The notes beneath the pieces are model-generated. The model did no database searches. It worked only from the letters and a program-made list of their open reading frames with translations, and was not told the origin of the DNA. Below, piece after piece: positions 53,652-62,608 of a stretch of DNA of 64,000 nt (position 1 is the stretch's first letter; the number at the start of each line of letters is the position of its first letter). Position numbers and translations under genes: made by a program. Origin of the DNA: Herbaspirillum sp. RV1423 (lineage in GTDB: Bacteria > Pseudomonadota > Gammaproteobacteria > Burkholderiales > Burkholderiaceae_D); the NCBI RefSeq assembly GCF_000577615.1, contig NZ_CBXX010000003.1:62001-126000 (forward strand), read 5' to 3'.

Positions 53652-55229
53652 TCAAGTGATCGGCGCCGGGTTGAACAGCGTCAGCGCATTATGCAGCTTC
53701 CACTTCTCGGCCCAGGTCTGCTTGCGGCCGCTGGCCACATCCAGCATCAGCCGGAACAATTCCCAGCCGACGTCTTCGATGGTCGCTTCGCCGCTGGCAA
53801 TGCGTCCGGCGTTGACGTCCATCAGGTCGTGCCAGCGCCGCGCCAGATCGTTGCGGGTGGCAACCTTGATCACCGGCACGGCGGCCAGGCCGTAAGGCGT
53901 ACCGCGGCCGGTGGTAAAGACATGCAGGTTCATGCCGGCCGCCAGTTGCAAGGTGCCGCAAACGAAATCGCTGGCCGGCGTGGCGGCATAGATCAGGCCC
54001 TTTTGCTTGAGCTTGTCGCCGGGAGCCAGCACGCCGGAAATCGGGCTGCTGCCTGATTTGACAATGGAACCCATGGCTTTCTCGACGATGTTGGCCAGGC
54101 CGCCCTTCTTGTTGCCTGGCGTGGTGTTGGCGCTGCGGTCGACGCCGCCTTTTTTCAGGTAATTGTCGTACCAGTCCATCTCGCGAATCATGGCCTGCGC
54201 CACTTCCTCGTTGACGGCGCGCGAGGTCAACTGATCGATGCCGTCGCGCACTTCGGTCACTTCCGAGAACATCACCGACGCGCCGGCGCGCACCAGCAGA
54301 TCGGTGGCGAAACCGACCGCCGGATTGGCGGTCACGCCCGAGAAGGCATCGCTGCCGCCGCATTGCACGCCGACCACCAGGTCCGAGGCCGGGCAAGTCA
54401 CGCGGCGACGCTTGTCCAGTTCCTGCAGACGCGCTTCGGCCATGTGCAGGATGGAGTCGATCATGGAGTTGAAACCGACATGTTCCGCATCCTGCAGGCA
54501 GACCACGTAAGGCTCGCCTTCCTTGTGGATAGGGATGATGCTTTCCGGCAGCAGGCGGTTCGGCTGCAACTTTTCGCAGCCGAGGCTGACCACCATCGCC
54601 TGGCCGCCGAAGTTGGGGTTCAGGCTGATGTTGCGCAGCGTGCGGATCGGGATGTCGGCGTTGGGCGCGTCGATGGCAACGCCGCAGCCGTATGTGTGCT
54701 CCAGCGCGACCACATCTTCGACGTTGGGATATTTCGGCAGCAACTCCAGGCGGATGCGCTTGACCGCATGTTCGACCACGCCGGCCACGCATTGCACGGT
54801 GGTGGTGATCGCCAACAGGTTGCGCGTGCCGACCGAACCGTCGGCGTTGCGGTAGCCTTCGAAGGTATAGCCGTCCAGCGGCACGGAAGCCGAGGCCGGC
54901 GCCTTGCGCGTGGCAATCGGCAGGTTGTCGAGCCCGCGCGCCGGCGGCAAGGTCACGACCGATTCCTCGATCCAGCTTCCCTTGGCGATATCGCGCGCGG
55001 CGTAGCCGATGGCGACGTCGTAGCGCACGATGGCGTCACCCTGGGCGATGTCGCGCAAGGCGATCTTGTGCCCCTGCGGCACCTGGCTGATCAGCGTCAG
55101 CCCGTCCGGGAAAACGGTGCCGGCCGGCAGGCCGCGGTCGTTGACGACGATGGCGACATTGTCGTTCTCGTGCATCAGGATATAGCGCGGCGTGTTGGCA
55201 TCCGTACCGGTGTATGTTTCTGTACTCAT
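53652..55229 (-). CDS. garD: Galactarate dehydratase
   Basis: Dehydrates galactarate to 5-keto-4-deoxyglucarate, the substrate of KdgD. ATG 55227-55229 gives 525 residues, the family length. An N-terminal SAF-type domain ([19 protein letters not shown]) is followed by the UxaA/GarD catalytic region, with [58 protein letters not shown] and [19 protein letters not shown]. Iron-binding cysteines are probably among those in these motifs. Downstream of the transporter on the same transcript. Confidence 0.93.
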   Translation of the reverse strand: MSTETYTGTDANTPRYILMHENDNVAIVVNDRGLPAGTVFPDGLTLISQVPQGHKIALRDIAQGDAIVRYDVAIGYAARDIAKGSWIEESVVTLPPARGLDNLPIATRKAPASASVPLDGYTFEGYRNADGSVGTRNLLAITTTVQCVAGVVEHAVKRIRLELLPKYPNVEDVVALEHTYGCGVAIDAPNADIPIRTLRNISLNPNFGGQAMVVSLGCEKLQPNRLLPESIIPIHKEGEPYVVCLQDAEHVGFNSMIDSILHMAEARLQELDKRRRVTCPASDLVVGVQCGGSDAFSGVTANPAVGFATDLLVRAGASVMFSEVTEVRDGIDQLTSRAVNEEVAQAMIREMDWYDNYLKKGGVDRSANTTPGNKKGGLANIVEKAMGSIVKSGSSPISGVLAPGDKLKQKGLIYAATPASDFVCGTLQLAAGMNLHVFTTGRGTPYGLAAVPVIKVATRNDLARRWHDLMDVNAGRIASGEATIEDVGWELFRLMLDVASGRKQTWAEKWKLHNALTLFNPAPIT

Positions 55230-55289
55230 GGCGATTCCCATCTACTGCAAATTGACCGCGAATGGCTTCGGGTTAACGACGTTGCCGCA

Positions 55290-56648
55290 TCATATCGGCT
55301 TCAATTCGACGCGCTTGATTTCCTTGACGATCACCAGATAGCTGATCACCGTCACCAGCGCATTGGCGCCGACGAAGACCAGCGCGCCTGCAAAAGAACC
55401 GGTCTCCTTCAGGATATAACCGATCACAATCGGCGTGGTGATGCCGGCGATATTGCCGAAGGTGTTGAACAAGCCGCCGGACAGGCCGACGATTTCCTTC
55501 GGCGCGGTATCGGCCACCACGGCCCAGCCCAGCGCGCCGATGCCCTTGCCGAAGAAGGCCACGGCCATGATGCCGACCACCAGCCATTGCGCATCGACGT
55601 AATTGCACAGGATCATCGTGGTCGACAGCAGCATGCCGCCGACAATAGGAATCTTGCGCGACAACGTGACGCTATGGCCGCGCTTGATCAGGCGGTCCGA
55701 AATCAGGCCGCCGACCACCCCGCCGATGAAGCCGCACACCGCGGGGATCGACGCCACGAAGCCAGCCTTGAGGATCGACATGCCGCGCTCCTGCACCAGA
55801 TACACCGGAAACCAGGTCAGGAAGAAATAAGTGATCGTATTGATGCAGTACTGGCCGATATACACGCCCAGCAGCATGCGGTTGCTTAACAGTTGCTTGA
55901 TGTAGCCCCACTTGGCCTTGCCTTCGCCGGTGCCGGCTTTCGCCGGCTGCCCGGCCTGATCCATGTCGACCAGGCCGCCGCCCTGCTCGATGTGCTGCAG
56001 CTCGGCCTTGTTGATCATCGGGTGATCCTTGGGGCTGTGAATGATCTTGATCCAGACGAAAGCCAGTCCCATGCCGAACACGCCCATCACCGTGAACACA
56101 TGATGCCAGCCATAGGCATGCGTGATCCAGCCCATCAGCGGCGTGAACAGCACAGCGGCAAAGTATTGGGCGGAATTGAAAATCGCCGAGGCAGTACCGC
56201 GCTCCGCGGTCGGAAACCACGACGCCACGATGCGGCCGTTGGCCGGGAACGAGGGCGCTTCCGCCATGCCGACAATGAAACGCAGGAGAAACAGCAAGAC
56301 CACTGCCGCTGCGGTGCCGAACCAGGTCACGCCGCCTTGCAGCAGCGTGAAGAACGACCACAGGAAGATGCTCAGTGCGTAGATCTTCTTGGAACCGAAA
56401 CGGTCCAGCAGCCAGCCGCCCGGCAATTGCGCCAGCACATATGCCCAACTGAACGCCGAAAAGATGTAACCCATCATCACCGGATCGAGACCCAGTTCGG
56501 CCTTCATCGAGGTGCCTGCGATCGACAGCGTGGCGCGGTCGGCATAATTGACCGTCGTCACCAGGAACAGCATGAACAGGATCAGATAACGGACATGGCT
56601 TGCTTTGGCGCTGCTGCTCGCTGCAGCGCCGACTTGATTGACACTCAC
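55290..56648 (-). CDS. MFS aldarate transporter (GudP/GarP-like)
   Basis: A 452-residue, 12-helix MFS permease of the anion:cation symporter (ACS) family. The start is GTG 56646-56648. Helix-1 to 2 text YADRATLSIAGTSMKAELGL and helix-4 text GMAEAPSFPANGRIVASWFP are diagnostic of the glucarate/galactarate group. The GarD stop side begins 60 nt later, so the two form an operon. A shared 19-bp operator-like element is upstream. Confidence 0.92.
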   Translation of the reverse strand: MSVNQVGAAASSSAKASHVRYLILFMLFLVTTVNYADRATLSIAGTSMKAELGLDPVMMGYIFSAFSWAYVLAQLPGGWLLDRFGSKKIYALSIFLWSFFTLLQGGVTWFGTAAAVVLLFLLRFIVGMAEAPSFPANGRIVASWFPTAERGTASAIFNSAQYFAAVLFTPLMGWITHAYGWHHVFTVMGVFGMGLAFVWIKIIHSPKDHPMINKAELQHIEQGGGLVDMDQAGQPAKAGTGEGKAKWGYIKQLLSNRMLLGVYIGQYCINTITYFFLTWFPVYLVQERGMSILKAGFVASIPAVCGFIGGVVGGLISDRLIKRGHSVTLSRKIPIVGGMLLSTTMILCNYVDAQWLVVGIMAVAFFGKGIGALGWAVVADTAPKEIVGLSGGLFNTFGNIAGITTPIVIGYILKETGSFAGALVFVGANALVTVISYLVIVKEIKRVELKPI

Positions 56649-56814
56649 TGACTATCTCCCGACCGGTACTGCGCTTGAATCCCGGACGGCAAGACGATAA
56701 ACCGGATGCCGCGGGCCTGTATGCCTGCGGCGGTCTCCTGCTTATGTCTGGCGGCGCCCTGCGGACTGACTGCGACAGTATTTATTATGGAAAAACGACA
56801 AAGTCGACCTTGTT

Positions 56815-56833
56815 ATCAGTCATCATACAACAT
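56815..56833 (-). promoter_or_regulatory. Candidate aldarate-regulator operator ahead of MFS-garD
   Basis: Minus-strand ATGTTGTATGATGACTGAT, one base different from the element at 47621-47639 and pointing at its gene in the same way. It lies 167 nt from the MFS start codon. Confidence 0.7.
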
Positions 56834-57074
56834 AAGTGGGAGTATAAACAGCCGTGTTTAGTTTGGCAAATGAATTGTGGGAACACCTTGATTTTTATTC
56901 AGACCCCGCGTCCAGAGCGGATCAGGCGGCATCATAAGCCATGCGAAAACGCCGTGCGCCGGCTTGCCGGAAAGGCTGTTGCACCTTTCGATAAAGAATC
57001 CCTGCAAAGGCTCGAAAAGTAACAAATCGATTAGTTGTCTGACAATTTAAGACTACCAATGGGAGGTTCACCGA

Positions 57075-57105
57075 CAAAAAAGCCATCCCCGCCGGAGGAT
57101 GGCTT
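57075..57105 (-). terminator. Terminator of the CHRD gene
   Basis: AAGCCATCC / GGATGGCTT (57080-57088 with 57097-57105), loop 8 nt, then T residues on the minus strand, 18 nt past the stop codon. Confidence 0.85.
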
Positions 57106-57123
57106 CGATGAAACGGAGGCCGC

Positions 57124-57543
57124 TCACTTCGGCAGCAGTTGTCCGCGAATCTCGCCGCCCGGATGCGCCGCGCTGTGGACATTGACATACATGCCGCCCG
57201 CCATGAAGGCGGCATACTGCTCGTCGCTGAACTTGGCGCCGGCCGGCACCGTCCAGCCGTTCTCGCCATTCTTCGTCAACCCCACCAGCACCGGACCATT
57301 GGCGCCCGCTGCGCCGGTGTGGATGTGCGCCATCTTGCCTTCGATGCCGGTCGTCGTGATGCTGCCGCTGACCGTCTTGTCGGCGGCCACGCTGATGCTG
57401 CCGGAACCGCCGGCGGCCGAATCGTTGGCCGGTACTTCGCTGGCGCTCTTCAGTTCAACGCTGACGGTTTGCGCCGACACCGACGCAACGCTCAACAGCA
57501 ACGCCGCCAGCAGGGCGATCTTCTTGCTTCCTGGTTTGATCAT
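57124..57543 (-). CDS. CHRD domain exported protein
   Basis: A 139-residue periplasmic protein with a Sec signal peptide (KKIALLAALLLSVASVSAQ, cleavage near residue 25). The CHRD domain has VELKSASEVPANDSAAGGSG, HIHTGAAGANGPVLVGL and YVNVHSAAHPGGEIRGQL at the end. CHRD domains occur in many exported proteins of unclear function, with conserved His and Glu. Monocistronic, own terminator. Confidence 0.92.
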   Translation of the reverse strand: MIKPGSKKIALLAALLLSVASVSAQTVSVELKSASEVPANDSAAGGSGSISVAADKTVSGSITTTGIEGKMAHIHTGAAGANGPVLVGLTKNGENGWTVPAGAKFSDEQYAAFMAGGMYVNVHSAAHPGGEIRGQLLPK

Positions 57544-57593
57544 GATTCGTTCTCCTCGTTTTCAGACATCATAAGAACCTGCATTGCACATCA

Positions 57594-59846
57594 TCAGGCA
57601 TTGGCCAGCGCCGCCTTCACGCGCTCCGGCGTAAACGGCACGGTGCGCAGACGAATGCCGACCGCATCCCATACCGCATTGGCCAGCGCCGCCGTCACCG
57701 GAGAAGCGGCCGCCTCGCCGCCGCCGAGCGGCGGCATGGTCGGCCGGTCGATCAGTTCGATACGCACTTCCGGCACGGCGGGAAAGGCCAGAATCGGATA
57801 ACTGGCCCAGTCAACGTTCTGCACACGGCGGCGGTCGAAACGGATCTCTTCATACAGGCTGCGCGAAATGGTTTGCAGGATGCTGCCTTCCACCTGGGCG
57901 CGCAGCCCATCGGGATTGATGATCAACCCGCAGTCATGCGCGCAGGCCACCCGCAGCACGCGGATGCCGCCGCTGCCGCGATCGACTTCGACCTCCATCG
58001 CCATGGCGACATAGGTTTCGTTGTGCTTGTAATGCGAATAGGCAATGCCGCGTCCGCGCTTGTTGGTCTTGTTTACCGCGCCCGCGCTGGCGGCGCGCGA
58101 CTGCCAGCCGAACAGCGACGCGGTGCGCTTCAATACTTCCGCGCCGCGCGCATCCTTCAGCGATTGCAGCCGGAACGCCAGCGGGTCCATGCCGGCTTGC
58201 GCCGCCAGTTCATCCGTAAAGCATTCCACCGCGTAAATATTGGCGATCTTGCCGGGCGCGCGGATGTTGGCCGGACGCAGCGGCGCGCTGTCGTGCCAGT
58301 GCACGCCGACCGACACGTTGGCAACGTCGTAAGGCGGATCGCCGTTCTGCGAGATCAGGCCGGTCGAAATGCCCTTGGGTTGCGGCATGCCGGCGGTCTG
58401 CGGCGCCAGCAGCGGCACCGTCGGCAGACTGGCGGTGGCGCGCGGCAGCCACATCTCGGTGCGCCACGCAGCAATCGTATTGCCGGGACCGAGCGCACCT
58501 TCGACGGTCAATGCCTGCGGCGGCCCCTTGGGATCGAAGCCATGCTCGTCCTGACGCGACCATTGCACCCGCACCGGCTTGCCCAGCGTCTTCGACATCA
58601 GCGCCGCATCGGCAGCGGCGTCGTCGTGGCCGTTCATGCCGTAGCAACCGGCGCCGTCGACATACACCAGACGCACCGCCTCATTAGGCAAACCCAGCAT
58701 CTGCGCGTAAGCGGGACGATAGCGATGCGTGCCTTGCGAAGCCGTATAAATCGTCGCCTGTTTTGCGCCGACATCAGCCACCGCGCACGACGGCCCGATC
58801 GAGCCGTGCGTCTGCGGCGGCCAGTAATAACTCGCGCTGAGCTTGCCGGCAGCCGACTGCAACACGCCGGCGGCGTCGCCCTTGCTGACCAGCGTTTCTT
58901 CCGCATCGAAGGGGCCGCTGCGCAGCCACTGCTCGACCTTGTCGTGCCCCATCAGTTTGTCGCTGTCGCTCCAGACCACCTTCAGCGCCGCCGCGGCTTG
59001 CATGGCATCCCATTCGTCGGGCGCGGCCACGCCGAGGAAGTCGCCGATGCGCACCACCCTGACGCCTGGAAAACTCCTGACGGAAGACTCGTCGATCAAG
59101 ACGATCCGCGCGCCCTCGCCAGCCGGTCGGATCACGCGCCCATGCAGCATGCCTGGCAACTTCACGTCGTGTACATAGACGTGTGTGCCGGTCACCTTGG
59201 CCGGCACGTCGGGCCGCAACAGCGGCTTGCCGACCACGCGATAATCTTGCGGACTATTCAGCGGCGCCTTGGCGTCGACCTTCAGGTCGAAACGCTTGCC
59301 GCCGACCAGTTCGGCGAAGCTCAGGCCCGCGCCGCCGGCCTTGGGCCGCACCACGCCGTCCTGCACCATCAGTTCGGACGCCGGTTTTTGCAGGCGCGCC
59401 GCCGCCATCAAGATCAGCGCCTCGCGCGCGGTAGCCGCCGCCTGCCGTATCTGCACGCCGCCGCGCATGACGCCGCTGCTGCCGGCGGTCGGCCCCTGGT
59501 CGGGCGTGAGCGCGGTGTCGCCTTCGATCATTTCTATCTTGTCGACAGCGATGCCGAGTTCTTCCGCCGCCATTTGCCGGATCGCGATGCGCAGTCCCTG
59601 GCCGAGATCGACCTTGCCGGAAAACAAGGTCACGGTGCCGTCCTGATGGATCGCGATGTAACCATCCACCGCGCCGGCATCGAGCGTCTTGTCGATCAGG
59701 GCATGCGCTTGCGCGTTGCCGCTCTTGTCCCGCAACACCTGTTCGGTCGCGCGTGCGGACAAAGGCAAACCCAGCGCCACCACCAGCGCGCCGCCGGCCT
59801 TGAGCAACTGCCGTCTGGTCATCTGGATATCGAATGGCGCGTTCAT
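57594..59846 (-). CDS. Molybdopterin hydroxylase large subunit (IorB-like)
   Basis: A 750-residue Mo-binding subunit of the xanthine dehydrogenase/isoquinoline 1-oxidoreductase group. ATG 59844-59846 gives MNAPFDIQMTRRQLLKAGGA, a Tat signal (TRRQLLK), so the enzyme is periplasmic. Aldehyde oxidase domain text includes FSGKVDLGQGLRIAIRQMAA and DQGPTAGSSGVMRGG, and Moco-binding text includes ASQGTHRYRPAYAQML and PLGGGEAAASPVTAALANA, the catalytic Glu being in GGGEAA. It overlaps the small subunit as ATGA. The substrate is not predictable; no FAD subunit or cytochrome c partner is seen. Confidence 0.87.
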   Translation of the reverse strand: MNAPFDIQMTRRQLLKAGGALVVALGLPLSARATEQVLRDKSGNAQAHALIDKTLDAGAVDGYIAIHQDGTVTLFSGKVDLGQGLRIAIRQMAAEELGIAVDKIEMIEGDTALTPDQGPTAGSSGVMRGGVQIRQAAATAREALILMAAARLQKPASELMVQDGVVRPKAGGAGLSFAELVGGKRFDLKVDAKAPLNSPQDYRVVGKPLLRPDVPAKVTGTHVYVHDVKLPGMLHGRVIRPAGEGARIVLIDESSVRSFPGVRVVRIGDFLGVAAPDEWDAMQAAAALKVVWSDSDKLMGHDKVEQWLRSGPFDAEETLVSKGDAAGVLQSAAGKLSASYYWPPQTHGSIGPSCAVADVGAKQATIYTASQGTHRYRPAYAQMLGLPNEAVRLVYVDGAGCYGMNGHDDAAADAALMSKTLGKPVRVQWSRQDEHGFDPKGPPQALTVEGALGPGNTIAAWRTEMWLPRATASLPTVPLLAPQTAGMPQPKGISTGLISQNGDPPYDVANVSVGVHWHDSAPLRPANIRAPGKIANIYAVECFTDELAAQAGMDPLAFRLQSLKDARGAEVLKRTASLFGWQSRAASAGAVNKTNKRGRGIAYSHYKHNETYVAMAMEVEVDRGSGGIRVLRVACAHDCGLIINPDGLRAQVEGSILQTISRSLYEEIRFDRRRVQNVDWASYPILAFPAVPEVRIELIDRPTMPPLGGGEAAASPVTAALANAVWDAVGIRLRTVPFTPERVKAALANA

Positions 59847-60313
59847 GCCGGCGTCCTCCCCGAAGCGCGCATCACCGCGCGCAAAATGCGCACATGCGTG
59901 CCGCAGCGGCACAGATTGGCCGCCAGAGCATCCTTGATTTCAGCTTCGCTCGGCCTGGGATTGGAAGCCAGCAAGGCCGCGCTGGTCATGACCATGCCGT
60001 TGGCGCAATAGCCGCACTGCGCGGCCTGCTCGGCGATGAAGGCAGCCTGCACCGGATGCGGCCGCTCGGGCGTGCCGAGACCTTCGATAGTGGTGATGGA
60101 TTTGCCCGCGACGGCCGACAAGGGCGTCACGCAACTGCGCAGCGGCGTCTTGTCGAGCAAGACCGTACAGGCGCCGCATTGCCCCAGACCGCAACCGAAC
60201 TTGGGACCGGTCAGGCCGATGGCGTTGCGCAAGATATAAAGCAGGGGTTGTTCTGGATCGCGGACATCAACGGAACGGGACGCGCCGTTGACGGTAAAAG
60301 AGATGGTAGGCAT
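59843..60313 (-). CDS. 2Fe-2S subunit of molybdenum hydroxylase (IorA-like)
   Basis: A 156-residue protein with two [2Fe-2S] domains. The plant-type ferredoxin cysteines are in CGLGQCGACTVLL (about residues 45-57) and the second set in QCGYCANGMVM and LCRCGTH. It transfers electrons from the Mo subunit, which it precedes and overlaps by 4 nt. It has no Tat signal and is probably carried out with its partner. Confidence 0.93.
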   Translation of the reverse strand: MPTISFTVNGASRSVDVRDPEQPLLYILRNAIGLTGPKFGCGLGQCGACTVLLDKTPLRSCVTPLSAVAGKSITTIEGLGTPERPHPVQAAFIAEQAAQCGYCANGMVMTSAALLASNPRPSEAEIKDALAANLCRCGTHVRILRAVMRASGRTPA

Positions 60314-60615
60314 GACGCTCTCCGGGTCTGTGAAGCGTTATCGGAAAAAACCGTTGTTCGATTCCTAACTCACTTGCACACCTGTAGCGCGATGGATTCT
60401 AGCACGCCCGTAAAAGCCCGTATGCCGGTGTCCCAAAGGCCCGGCGAAGCATCCTGTCAGCGTTTTGAAAGTCTGCAGCGCCGCACATTTGCGCCGCTGC
60501 AACAAAGCCTCGGAACCGGCCGCCGCAAAACAAAAATTCGTGCGATAAATCCACGCAAGCCATGCCGATTCACAGATAATTTGCCGACGCCACTCCAACC
60601 ATCAGAACAAAAATC
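60314..60615. other. 302-nt region between divergent iorA-like and hydrolase genes
   Basis: No gene or clear terminator seen. It must hold the promoters of both genes. Confidence 0.35.
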
Positions 60616-61503
60616 ATGCGCCCTTTACTGCTATGTTTCTGCCTCCTCGCCGGCAACGCCTTTCTCCCCGCCCACGCGCAGCAACTCGCGCATGATTTGC
60701 ATGAGTCGGTCACCGCAATCGACGTCAAGGTCAAGGATATCTACGGCCGCGAAGAGACCGGCAAAGTCGTGGTCACGCAATTCAAACCCGACGGCGACGG
60801 TCCTTTTCCGATCGTCATCCTCAACCACGGACGCAGCCCCACCAACCGCGCCGACCCGCCGCGCTTCCGCTACACCAGGCAGGCGCGCTTTTTCACCGAA
60901 CGCGGCTTTGCGGTATTCGAACCGACCCGCATCGGTTATGGCCAATACGGCACGCAGTTCGATCCGGAAGACAGCGGTTCATGCAGCAGCAAGGACTATG
61001 CGCCCATGGCCGAAGCCGCCAGCACGGAAATACTTGCCGTACTTGATTACGCCAGGCAACAGCCTTACGTCGATCCCGCCCGGGTACTGCTGGTCGGCCA
61101 GTCGGTGGGCGGCTACTCCACCGTCGCCACCGCCGCCAGGCATCCCGCTGGCCTGATCGGCGCCATCAATTTTGCCGGCGGTTCCGGCGGCGACCCGGCG
61201 ACGCATCCCGGCGTTCCATGCCAGGGCAATCGCATGGCAGAGATGTACGCCCATTTCGGCAAAACCACCAAGGCGCCGATGCTGTGGATCTACACGGAAA
61301 ACGACCAGTATTTCAACCCCAGCTACAGCAAGGCCTGGCATGCCGCCTTCGTCAAGGCGGGCGGCGATGCAGATTTCCATCTGCTGCCGCCGTTCGCCAA
61401 AAACGGCCACACGCTGTTCTCCAACGGCGTCGATATCTGGTCGCCGATCGTCGCCGAATTCATCGGCAAGCTTGGGTTCAATGCCGAGCCGCTGAAACAT
61501 TGA
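60616..61503 (+). CDS. Exported alpha/beta hydrolase (dienelactone hydrolase-like)
   Basis: A 295-residue protein with a Sec signal peptide (LLLCFCLLAGNAFLPAHAQ, cleavage near residue 22). The nucleophile elbow is VGQSVGGYST (Ser about 153), the oxyanion region is VILNHGRSPTNRADPP, an acid is probably Asp in YTENDQYFNP, and the His is in KNGHTLFSNG (about residue 266). It belongs to the dienelactone-hydrolase/platelet-activating-factor-acetylhydrolase type; the substrate is unknown. Monocistronic, divergent from the Mo hydroxylase. Confidence 0.85.
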   Translation: MRPLLLCFCLLAGNAFLPAHAQQLAHDLHESVTAIDVKVKDIYGREETGKVVVTQFKPDGDGPFPIVILNHGRSPTNRADPPRFRYTRQARFFTERGFAVFEPTRIGYGQYGTQFDPEDSGSCSSKDYAPMAEAASTEILAVLDYARQQPYVDPARVLLVGQSVGGYSTVATAARHPAGLIGAINFAGGSGGDPATHPGVPCQGNRMAEMYAHFGKTTKAPMLWIYTENDQYFNPSYSKAWHAAFVKAGGDADFHLLPPFAKNGHTLFSNGVDIWSPIVAEFIGKLGFNAEPLKH

Positions 61504-61555
61504 ACCTCGGACTGATCCTCGCGCCAGGCGTTCATGACATTCAGTTGAGACTGCA

Positions 61556-61639
61556 CACTGTCATCCCGGCTTATGTCTGGGCCCCGTGCCGTATCGGACG
61601 TCTGCACGACGCTGGGTCCCGGCGTTCGCCGGGACGACT
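61556..61639. repeat. REP-like dispersed repeat
   Basis: The sequence ends in a strong hairpin GTCCCGGCG-TT-CGCCGGGAC (61616-61635), and begins with TCATCCCGGC. Such CCGGCGAACGCCGGGAC-type hairpins are common multicopy intergenic repeats in betaproteobacteria. It lies between the hydrolase and OsmC genes and may also act as a terminator. Confidence 0.65.
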
Positions 61640-61675
61640 CCGATGAATAGAAATATGCCTGCTCCGCTGTTCAGC

Positions 61676-62245
61676 TCAGGAAATCGCCTGCTCCGCCTCA
61701 ACCCCGGCCTCTCCCGGCGCGCTGCCGGTGTGCCGGATCTCGGCGCGGATTTGCTGCGGATTCTTCAGCAGGTTGAGGATAGGGCAAGTCTTCTCCACCG
61801 CCTCGAACAAGGCCTGCACGTCCTCCTCGCTCGCCGGCGACGCCAGATGCACGGTATAACCGATGTCGTGCGGATAGATAGGAATGTCTTCATAACCGGG
61901 ACGACCGCCACGCGGATCGATCTTGCCGGTGACCTCCACCTCGAGCGAATCGACCGGCACCTGGCGATGCGCCGCCTGGATCAGAAAGATATGCGTCACG
62001 CAGGAACCCAGCACGCCCAGTTGCAATTCGGGTGAACTCGGTCCCAGGTTGTAGCCGGCAAAATCCGGCGGGCTGTCGCTGATGACCTGATGGTCGCGAA
62101 TGCGGATGCGGCGCACGCCGCTGCGTCCTTCGGCGCTGACCTTCGCTTGCAGCGCGGCAGGACCGGCATTGCCGGCGTCGATCAGGGCTTCGCGCGCCAG
62201 CACGGCGCTGCGTTTTTCGGACAGGTAATGATTCAGTGTGGTCAT
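61676..62245 (-). CDS. OsmC family protein (second copy in window)
   Basis: A 189-residue OsmC/Ohr-type protein from ATG 62243-62245 (MTTLNHYLSEKRSAVLAREA). The two Cys are in LGVLGSCVTHIFLI (about residue 82) and VEKTCPILNLL (about residue 154). It is longer than the copy at 24683 and differs in sequence. The downstream neighbour on the other strand is a Tat-dependent ABC transporter, so a link to sulfur metabolism is possible but not shown. Confidence 0.88.
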   Translation of the reverse strand: MTTLNHYLSEKRSAVLAREALIDAGNAGPAALQAKVSAEGRSGVRRIRIRDHQVISDSPPDFAGYNLGPSSPELQLGVLGSCVTHIFLIQAAHRQVPVDSLEVEVTGKIDPRGGRPGYEDIPIYPHDIGYTVHLASPASEEDVQALFEAVEKTCPILNLLKNPQQIRAEIRHTGSAPGEAGVEAEQAIS

Positions 62246-62608
62246 GGCGGATACTTTCCTTGAATGATGAATGCGGCGCCGGCACGTCCCATCCGCACCG
62301 GGCAAACCGTAGTCTCCATCCTCGCGCTTGCGCCCGGCAACGAAGCATTCTGAATATCCATATACACCTGCGCGGCGCCTCTCGTCTGCCATAACGCCGC
62401 ATTCGACGCTTACCAGAAACGCACCGTCCAAGTCTGCATGCCGTTCCGCGAGATAAGCGCGGCTACGCGCGCCGGGCGCATAAAGAAACGCATTCTTATT
62501 CTTTGGCCGCCGACGCCGGCATCATTAGTATTTGTTTGTTTTGTCAGCGGCCCGTCAGCGCCACATATGCCTGCGCCCGCTCCTGTCAACCCAGTGGAGT
62601 CACCAACG

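Larger units (their letters stand above)
56649..57123. other. 475-nt intergenic region upstream of the MFS-garD operon
   Basis: Contains the aldarate operator-like site (56815-56833) on the minus strand and the terminator of the CHRD gene (57075-57105). No gene is supported. The AT-rich tract around 56770-56850 is the likely promoter. Confidence 0.5.

Noticed and set aside
57873-60011. Plus-strand open frame of 712 codons opposite the Mo-hydroxylase genes
   Set aside because: Shadow of the recognised minus-strand genes, rich in Arg/His/Ala and with no motif.
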